A stretch of 64,000 nucleotides of DNA from JACOTK01 sp963743945 (GTDB taxonomy: Bacteria; Actinomycetota; Acidimicrobiia; Acidimicrobiales; CADCSY01): the NCBI GenBank assembly GCA_963743945.1, contig CAVURO010000004.1:62001-126000 (forward strand), given 5' to 3'. Under the pieces are notes generated by a model, which saw only the letters and a program-made list of their open reading frames with translations, was not told the origin of the DNA and did no database searches. The translations under genes and the position numbers were made by a program. Below, piece by piece: positions 62,819-64,000 of the stretch; positions within the stretch are counted from its first letter, which is position 1; each line of letters begins with the position of its first letter.

Positions 62819-62871
62819 GTCAATTCCTTTCCCCGGGGAGACCGCTCACCGCAGCGCTGCCCTCTTCGTTG

Positions 62872-62948
62872 GACCTCTTGCTTCGTGAACCTGTTGCTTC
62901 GTGACACCTGTTGCTTCGTGCCTGACCTGTTGCGCCTGACCTGTTGAC
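62872..62948. repeat. Tandem repeats of cctgttgcttcgtga in ilvN-ilvC spacer
   Basis: cttgcttcgtgaac, ctgttgcttcgtgacac, ctgttgcttcgtgcctga and cctgttgcgcctgacctgttga are successive imperfect copies of about 15 bp, ending at the ilvN stop. Confidence 0.9.
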
Positions 62949-63487
62949 TAGCCAGTCCTCGAACCTCCCGATCGCAGACGCAACTTCGGAGCCTCCCGCT
63001 CGAGCCGGGGCAAGGCGACGCGACCGGTCCGCTGGAGCTCGACGATGCCGAAGGGCCTGAGAAGATCCTCGAAATCGTCGATCTTGCCGGGAGAGCCGTC
63101 GAGCGAAACCGTCATCTCGTCGTGGCCCACGCCAAGAATACGCCCTTCGAAGATCTGCACCAGCTCGACCACCTGACTGCGCATCTCCACGGGGGCGCGC
63201 ACGGTGCACAGAAGCAGCTCACGCTCGACCGAATCCATGGGGTCGAGCTCGCTGATCTTGACCACGTTGATGAGCTTGAAGAGCTGTTTGGTGATCTGCT
63301 CCAGCGGTGAGGACTCGACGTCGACCACGATGGTGATGCGGCTGAACTGCTCGTCGTCGGTGGGCGCAACGGCCAGGGAATAGATGTTGTAGCCACGTCG
63401 CGCAAAGAGGTTCGCCACCCGCGCCAACACCCCTGCCTTGTTCTCGACGAGCACCGAGAGCGTGTGGTGCCTGTAGGGGCCGGACAT
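62948..63487 (-). CDS. ilvN: Acetolactate synthase small subunit
   Basis: 179 residues. ACT domain HHTLSVLVENKAGVLARVANLF and the C-terminal domain FEGRILGVGHDEMTVSLDG. Regulates IlvB by valine binding. ATG overlaps the ilvB stop (TGATG). Confidence 0.95.
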   Translation of the reverse strand: MSGPYRHHTLSVLVENKAGVLARVANLFARRGYNIYSLAVAPTDDEQFSRITIVVDVESSPLEQITKQLFKLINVVKISELDPMDSVERELLLCTVRAPVEMRSQVVELVQIFEGRILGVGHDEMTVSLDGSPGKIDDFEDLLRPFGIVELQRTGRVALPRLEREAPKLRLRSGGSRTG

Positions 63488-64000
63488 CAACGACCCCCGT
63501 GTCCGTGGCGTCCCTCTTGGAACGGCGGGACCACGATCTCGTCGTTGCTGAGGCCCGACGGCACCATCGGGTAGACCTTCTCCCGGGCATCGGTGCGAAA
63601 GTCGATGACCACGGGACGGTCGTCGATCTCGTTGGCCTTGTCGATCACCGGCTGCACCTCCTCGGGCGATTCGGCGCGCAGGCCGACGCACCCCATCGCC
63701 TCGGCCCACCGCACGTAGTCGGGAAGGTCCGGTGACAGGTACACCTCCGAGTAACGCTCGTCGTAGAACATCTCCTGCCACTGGCGAACCATGCCGAGGT
63801 AGGCGTTGTTGAGAATGGCCACCTTGATGGGAATGCGCTCACTGGCCGCCGTGGTCAGCTCCTGTGCGGTCATCTGGAAGCAGCCGTCGCCGTCCACGGC
63901 CCAGACCATGCGGTCGGGTCTGCCCACCTTGGCGCCGATGGCGGCAGGGACGGCGAAGCCCATCGTGCCGAGTCCCCCGGAGCTCACCCACGTGTAGGGG
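63487..64000 (-). CDS. ilvB: Acetolactate synthase large subunit (5' part outside window)
   Basis: Only the C-terminal 170 residues are seen; the frame is open to the window edge (WVSSGGLGTMGFAVPAAIGA). The ThDP-binding block DGDGCFQMTAQELTTAA and NNAYLGMVRQWQEMFYDERYSE are intact. Forms 2-acetolactate from two pyruvates. Confidence 0.93.
   Translation of the reverse strand, partial: PYTWVSSGGLGTMGFAVPAAIGAKVGRPDRMVWAVDGDGCFQMTAQELTTAASERIPIKVAILNNAYLGMVRQWQEMFYDERYSEVYLSPDLPDYVRWAEAMGCVGLRAESPEEVQPVIDKANEIDDRPVVIDFRTDAREKVYPMVPSGLSNDEIVVPPFQEGRHGHGGR

Overview
The window is a stretch of high-GC actinobacterial chromosome. The evidence is an F420-type luciferase-like oxidoreductase, actinobacterial-type SerC and LeuA, an IclR-family regulator divergent from leuCD, a DUF222-HNH gene, frequent GTG starts and tightly overlapping operons. 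The gene content fits the class Acidimicrobiia, but that placement is inference. Almost all of it is chromosomal metabolism and DNA maintenance. One short decayed island lies at about 11.8-15.0 kb.

Layout: (1) 0-3.1 kb: polyphosphate-related genes (CHAD, Ppx/GppA) and a broken inositol-monophosphatase gene. (2) 3.2-5.0 kb, minus strand: a protealysin-like M4 metalloprotease carrying a single-base frameshift, its predicted inhibitor emfourin, and a glyoxalase-fold protein. (3) 5.1-11.2 kb: a four-gene NurA-HerA-Mre11-Rad50 operon for DNA-end processing. (4) 11.3-15.0 kb: RNase P RNA, a 3'-half tRNA-Met scar, and a graveyard of mobile or defence-like fragments around a small intact two-gene pair of unknown function. 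(5) 15.0-16.9 kb: maf and dus. (6) 17-25 kb: a surface-glycan cluster with a 3-amino-3,6-dideoxyhexose pathway pair (QdtA/FdtA-type ketoisomerase and DegT aminotransferase), three glycosyltransferases, two methyltransferases, a flavoprotein and a GNAT acyltransferase. (7) 25-36.7 kb: phosphatase, membrane proteins, PBP1-type penicillin-binding protein, F420 oxidoreductase, tRNA-Glu, tRNA-Gln, gltX, a DHH phosphoesterase and a DUF6345-like protein. (8) 36.7-64 kb: a dense branched-chain amino acid and serine region (acyl-CoA dehydrogenase, cimA, ilvE, leuB, ltbR/ndgR-like regulator, leuC, leuD, leuA, serA, serC, ilvC, ilvN, ilvB). It also holds a Liv-type ABC importer with a fused LivM-LivG subunit and an orphan histidine kinase.

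How it works together: cimA, ilvBNC, leuABCD and ilvE cover nearly all steps to leucine, isoleucine and valine; ilvD and ilvA are not seen here. The Liv importer supplies the same or related solutes from outside. serA and serC give two of the three steps of serine synthesis.

A pattern not explained by the genes is a set of about a dozen short imperfect tandem duplications (units of about 13-23 bp) at gene ends or in short spacers. Some of them create start regions, C-terminal tails, a spanned stop codon or a Gly-rich linker. Several genes (IMPase, M4 protease, DUF222-HNH) carry one to three small indels. These may be real decay or sequencing error, and the sequence alone cannot decide.
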